Source of the DNA: Mesorhizobium amorphae
Lineage (GTDB): Bacteria; Pseudomonadota; Alphaproteobacteria; Rhizobiales; Rhizobiaceae
Length of the DNA stretch: 46,029 bases
Reading direction: 5' to 3'
NCBI RefSeq assembly: GCF_014843845.1
Contig: NZ_JHQS01000002.1
Span: 1 to 46,029 of the forward strand
The notes beneath the pieces are model-generated. The model was not told where the DNA came from, ran no database searches, and was given only the letters and a program-made list of their open reading frames with translations. Positions 43,360-46,029 of the stretch are shown in pieces; position 1 is the stretch's first letter; each line of letters starts with the position of its first letter. Both the position numbers and the translations under genes were made by a program.

Positions 43360-44136
43360 ATGGCATTGAGTAGCGCTGAGGTTCGGGTCAAACAGCTCGA
43401 TAAAATACGCTTATTTCGGCTATTTGGGCAAGATATTCTTAATGAACTGGCGAAAGGGGCCGTCCTACGAAGGATTCCTAAGAATAAAATTGTAACTCAC
43501 CTCGGTGACATACCAAGTCATATTTACTACATAATTCAAGGGAAAATTCGGCTTAGTGCTCCACTTTCAGACGGTCGAGAATTCATCTTTTCCGATCTCG
43601 GTCCGGGCGATACTTTCGACCTGACTAGATTGTTCGTCACGCGACGCAGTAACATGAATGCTGCGTCAGTTGTGGATAGCGACTTGATGCAAATCGAAGT
43701 AGCTTTCATGGCTAGGGTCTTCGACAAACACCCCGATCTCGCATTAAAGGTGATCCCGTATTTGTGCGAAGCAACGCACGACGCGGAAGAGCGAGTGATC
43801 CACAGTGCGGCCAGTGCCCTCTCCACTCGATTGGCGAGCACGCTCTTGCGATTGACAGAGAGGCCGCACAGCATGGCTACCGTGGATGGAACTCGGAGCA
43901 TCCACATTTCGCAGACCGACCTCGCGGCAATGGTCCCGGCTTCTCGAGCGAAGGTGAATCGTTGCCTGAGAGAATGGGAACGGCGGCATCTGACACAATA
44001 CGACCACGGCTCGCTGACGATCCTCAATCGCGCCGCGTTAGAGTCTGTTGCTCTTGGCGAGATCGCCTTTGACCGTTCGATGATGCATATCCCACGTGCT
44101 CGGGCATCTCCATGGCATGCTGCGGGCAGACAATAA
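43360..44136 (+). CDS. Crp/Fnr family transcriptional regulator
   Basis: 258 residues. The cyclic-nucleotide-binding-like domain (about 17-135) includes HIYYIIQGKIRLSAPLSDGR and LGPGDTFDLTRLF. The C-terminal HTH (about 155-230) includes HISQTDLAAMVPASRAKVNR, with the recognition helix from about S187. There are no N-terminal FNR-type cysteines and no clear phosphate-binding RxS cassette, so the ligand is unknown. ATG 43360 is preceded by GGGGGCGGGAG. It is transcribed away from the EPS locus and is the last intact gene before decayed DNA. Confidence 0.9.
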   Translation: MALSSAEVRVKQLDKIRLFRLFGQDILNELAKGAVLRRIPKNKIVTHLGDIPSHIYYIIQGKIRLSAPLSDGREFIFSDLGPGDTFDLTRLFVTRRSNMNAASVVDSDLMQIEVAFMARVFDKHPDLALKVIPYLCEATHDAEERVIHSAASALSTRLASTLLRLTERPHSMATVDGTRSIHISQTDLAAMVPASRAKVNRCLREWERRHLTQYDHGSLTILNRAALESVALGEIAFDRSMMHIPRARASPWHAAGRQ

Positions 44137-44278
44137 ACCGAAGTGGTGCCGGTCGTTCGCGCGTCCCTCGCTAGAGCCCTTTTCGTCGGCGTCGTAAGTC
44201 GTCGCATGGGACAAATGCGCCTTCTCACCGTATCGCTTCGGTGTGCGGCTCGCCGAGGAGATTTGGCCGGGGTTCCGG
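44137..44278. other. Short intergenic region
   Basis: About 140 bases after the Crp/Fnr gene. No gene or clear terminator is seen. Confidence 0.4.
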
Positions 44279-44470
44279 CCGATTCTGGCGCGTCGGGCTA
44301 ATCGCCGCCGAACTCATCCGCAACGCCGCGCGCCATGGCCGCCGGCCGCCATCCGGGTCTCGATCGCCGAGGCCTCCGGCTGGGCGAGTTGCGAGGTGGT
44401 CGAGAACGGAGGAGTCAAGCGTAGCCAGGCCGGGTCGCAGGCTGGCCGAGGCGTTTGGCCAAGGAGGAGG
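44279..44470 (+). pseudogene. Histidine-kinase ATPase domain (HWE/HisKA_2-like) fragment
   Basis: A frame reads WRVGLIAAELIRNAARHG, the N-box of the HWE/HisKA_2 histidine kinases. A second frame continues with AAIRVSIAEASGWASCEVVE and ENGG, and the first again with RPGRRLAEAFG. The three parts appear in the right order for the HATPase domain but with frameshifts. Sensor and phospho-acceptor regions are gone. I see no start. Confidence 0.55.
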
Positions 44471-44766
44471 GCGTCGTGATCTCAGAAGAAGCAGGGCGGG
44501 TGGTGGAGTATCCAGATTGCGGCCGTGCGGCGGCAAGCGCGTCGGGCTGATCTCCGCGCCCGACGCCCGGCTAAAGGCCAGACGGGCGGTGACACCTTCA
44601 CATTGTGTACGAAAAATCGAGCGCCACACGGAACTAAATTTCCAGCTTGTCGTTTGATGCCTTGGCCGGAAACTCTAATGCCCCCCCTTGTTCCGGCTCA
44701 CCCTGTACGGCTCGCTGCTAGCCAGGCAGCGGGCCGTTTCGCGCTTGAGCACTGCCGTCAGCGGAG
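44471..44766. other. Gene-free stretch
   Basis: About 300 bases with short frames only. A plus frame reaches 44657 but no family is seen in it. Confidence 0.3.
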
Positions 44767-44919
44767 CTAGTCCACTTTGTCCCTTAGCGGCGTCCTGTGC
44801 GTAGGCGCCCGGTACGTCTCGACCAGCCTGACCACGCCGATATTGACCATCACCAGCGGACCCAGAGCGAATCGTCCCGTCTCGTCGTCGAAGTGCGTGA
44901 CTTCTCCGGTAAGCTCCAT
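44767..44919 (-). CDS. Small ORF (50 aa), similar to the relic at 4745-5020
   Basis: ATG 44919 begins MELTGEVTHFDDETGRFALG, followed by PLVMVNIGVVRLVETYRAP and a basic end. I do not recognise the family. The relic on the other flank of the EPS locus, also on the minus strand, has NIELIG-VTRIDDAAGKVTLNLGP then VTVDLAKVRLATGFEW. The alignment by eye suggests homology. No clear ribosome site is present, so this may itself be a fragment. Confidence 0.35.
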   Translation of the reverse strand: MELTGEVTHFDDETGRFALGPLVMVNIGVVRLVETYRAPTHRTPLRDKVD

Positions 44920-45175
44920 CTGCCATGCAGGCGCTGAAGGACATGAAGGACGGCAAGCCGGCTCCGACGGATCCGACCTATGCCGGACTTGACGTCTGCA
45001 CGCCGGAGACGGCTGACACCTGATCGCGAAGTTGCCAGGAGGGAGAAATCCCGCCCCCGGCGGTTAGCCGTTGGAGATCGACCTTCATACCATCGCTGAG
45101 CGCTCTGATGACGTGGCCGCCCAAGAGCCTGTGGTCGTGCCTCTCACCATTTGTGTGATTGGGCTTCGTACCCCG
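44920..45175. other. Gene-free stretch with relic-like frames
   Basis: A plus frame from 44931 reads MQALKDMKDGKPAPTDPTYA and stops at 45023, without family or ribosome site. The remainder shows nothing recognisable. Confidence 0.3.
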
Positions 45176-45308
45176 CGGCCAACGGGGCGGCAATTCGGCA
45201 GCCTGGCAAAAGACAAAAGCCTTCAGCATCGATGAATACGAACTGCTTGGCGTCGAGCGCGAGGCCGGCAAAGCCTGCCTTTGCCCTGGCGGCTGAGCGC
45301 GGCACCGA
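45176..45308 (+). pseudogene. LigD ligase-domain fragment, copy 1
   Basis: One frame encodes RGGNSAAWQKTKAFSIDEYE, then LLGVEREAGKA; the adjacent frame continues as KPAFALAAERGT. This is the part of LigD after motif IV/V. The same section occurs again at about 45640-45750. Frameshift and lack of flanking LigD sequence make it a relic. It is antisense to the truncated 3' end of the small gene listed at 45223. Confidence 0.55.
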
Positions 45309-45414
45309 GCCGCGCTCGTTCGCCTTGGGCGAAGGCTTTGGCATCTGCCTGGGAACGGAAGCCCTTGATGCTTACCGCGCCGTTCTCGATGACCCGCACA
45401 TAATGCAATTTCAC
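45223..45414 (-). pseudogene. Small rhizobial hypothetical protein, 3' end replaced
   Basis: A frame starts with GTG 45414 overlapping the CsbD stop (GTGA) and reads KLHYVRVIENGAVSIKGFRS, then QADAKAFAQGERARLG. From about 45308 the frame is antisense to the LigD fragment and so is not original. The first 37 residues look like a small unnamed family seen near stress genes in rhizobia; I cannot name it. Confidence 0.35.
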
Positions 45415-45590
45415 CAGCCTTGGCGGGTATACCAGTCGTCAATATCCCGACGCACGCGATCCTTCTCGATCCCCTAACGTTCGTGGATCCTGCCTTCGAG
45501 TTGGTCGCGCTTGCCGGCGATGCGGTCCAGATCGTTGCCCCGCTGTTCCTTGACCTGCTTCCAGTTTCCTTCAACACGGTTCCATGTCGA
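45411..45590 (-). pseudogene. CsbD-family protein, broken by an in-frame stop
   Basis: The frame reads WNRVEGNWKQVKEQRG, then DLDRIAGKRDQLEGRIHER, a TAG at 45474-45476, and GIEKDRVRRDIDDWYTRQGW. This is CsbD, a small stress-induced family. The TAG replaces the usual tyrosine of the RYGI sequence. About a dozen residues between KQVK and the RGNDLD segment are missing against the family norm. The start codon is lost. Confidence 0.7.
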
Positions 45591-45979
45591 TCAGGCCGGG
45601 CTGGAGGGCATGGTATCGAAGCGGAAGGACAGCAAATATCGAAGCGGCAATTCGACGGCCTGGCTGAAGACGAAAGCCTACGCGATCGACGAATACGAGT
45701 TGCTTGGCGTCGAGCGCGAGCCAGGTAAGCCTGCCTTCGCCCTGATGGCCGAGTGGCACTGGCCGCTATGTCGGCTCTGCGTTCATCACCTTGAACCGTG
45801 AGATGTGGGAACGCCTCTGGGAGCGCGTCCAACAGCACGCAGGCACGGCACCGAAGGGCATGATCGGCCGGCGACGCAAGTGGGGTCAGGCCAGGCTGAT
45901 CGGGCGTGTGAAGCACCTACGCGGCGAGGAAGTCCTACGCCATGCGTCGCTGCAGGATTTCAGGGAAGAACCGGGCTAG
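45586..45979 (+). pseudogene. LigD ligase-domain C-terminal fragment, copy 2
   Basis: The frame reads DQAGLEGMVSKRKDSKYRSG, then NSTAWLKTKAYAIDEYELLG and VEREPGKPAFALMAE. After a frameshift near 45748, it continues GRYVGSAFITLNREMWERL and ends HASLQDFREEPG at 45979. It holds motif IV (EGMVSKR) and the OB-fold end of the LigD ligase domain. Motif I is absent here but present in the relic at 5478-5605, same strand. Non-functional. Confidence 0.65.
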
Positions 45980-45985
45980 CATCAT

Positions 45986-46029
45986 ATGAAAGCCTACCGG
46001 GTCGAACAGGTGGGAACCTTTGCGAGCAA
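45986..46029 (+). CDS. Start of a gene cut by window end, zinc alcohol dehydrogenase-like
   Basis: ATG 45986 begins MKAYRVEQVGTFAS and runs off the window. MKAYR-hydrophobic-GxF starts are typical of MDR-type alcohol dehydrogenases/quinone reductases. Only 14 codons are visible, so the family is a guess. Confidence 0.4.
   Translation, partial: MKAYRVEQVGTFAS

Noticed and set aside
44978..45916. 312-codon minus-strand frame
   Set aside because: Arg/Pro-rich and antisense to LigD relics, which have clear protein similarity on the plus strand.
1..46029. CRISPR arrays, tRNA or rRNA genes, complete insertion sequences
   Set aside because: I saw no regularly spaced repeats, no cloverleaf-like sequence and only a fragment of IS21.

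Overview
The window looks like a chromosomal segment of an alphaproteobacterium of the order Hyphomicrobiales (rhizobia; Mesorhizobium-like is my best guess). This rests on GC-rich coding sequence, small rhizobial families (DUF1127, DUF982, DUF3606, CsbD, phasin), an ExoX/SyrA-type exopolysaccharide (EPS) repressor, an ExoF-like export protein and relics of LigD DNA ligase. The genus is inference.

Layout. (1) 1-5.7 kb: a diguanylate cyclase cut by the window edge, a small membrane ORF and a phasin. After these comes a decayed stretch with two related hairpins, remnants of DUF2493 and LysR genes, intact small genes (DUF1127, DUF982, DUF3606), a strong hairpin at 4556-4605 and a broken LigD fragment. 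(2) 5.7-43.05 kb: a large polysaccharide locus. The plus-strand start encodes a Wzm/Wzt-type ABC exporter and a pyruvyltransferase. Then comes a tightly overlapping minus-strand operon (about 19.6 to 8.9 kb): six family-2 glycosyltransferases (one fused to a methyltransferase), a NodB-type deacetylase, two SDR epimerases and a Gfo/Idh/MocA oxidoreductase. Next are an ExoF-like outer-membrane export protein, a GT4, a BY-kinase/Wzz chain-length regulator, an ExoX/SyrA-like repressor, another GT2, a Wzy polymerase, a Tat-exported GH16 glycanase, a Wzx flippase, a GT4, a sulfotransferase, two more GT4s, a divergent GMC oxidoreductase plus GT4 pair, a methyltransferase and the initiating polyprenyl-phosphate sugar transferase. 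(3) 43.05-44.1 kb: a divergently transcribed Crp/Fnr regulator. (4) 44.1-46.03 kb: a graveyard of a histidine-kinase ATPase domain, CsbD, and two LigD C-terminal fragments, ending with the first codons of a probable alcohol-dehydrogenase-type gene.

How it works together (inference from families): the right-end transferase loads the first sugar on undecaprenyl phosphate, GT2/GT4 enzymes extend the repeat unit, and pyruvyl, sulfate and methyl transferases decorate it. Wzx flips and Wzy polymerises the unit, the Wzc-like kinase and ExoF-like protein handle chain length and export, and GH16 trims the polymer. The locus also carries a complete ABC-type exporter, so two export logics coexist.

Most interesting: about 300 bp of homologous non-coding DNA in two divergent intergenic regions (37.66-37.94 kb and 43.04-43.36 kb), the second next to the Crp/Fnr gene. 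LigD relics and a second, unnamed small family also occur on both flanks of the EPS locus in matching orientation, suggesting insertion of the locus into older DNA, or decay around it.
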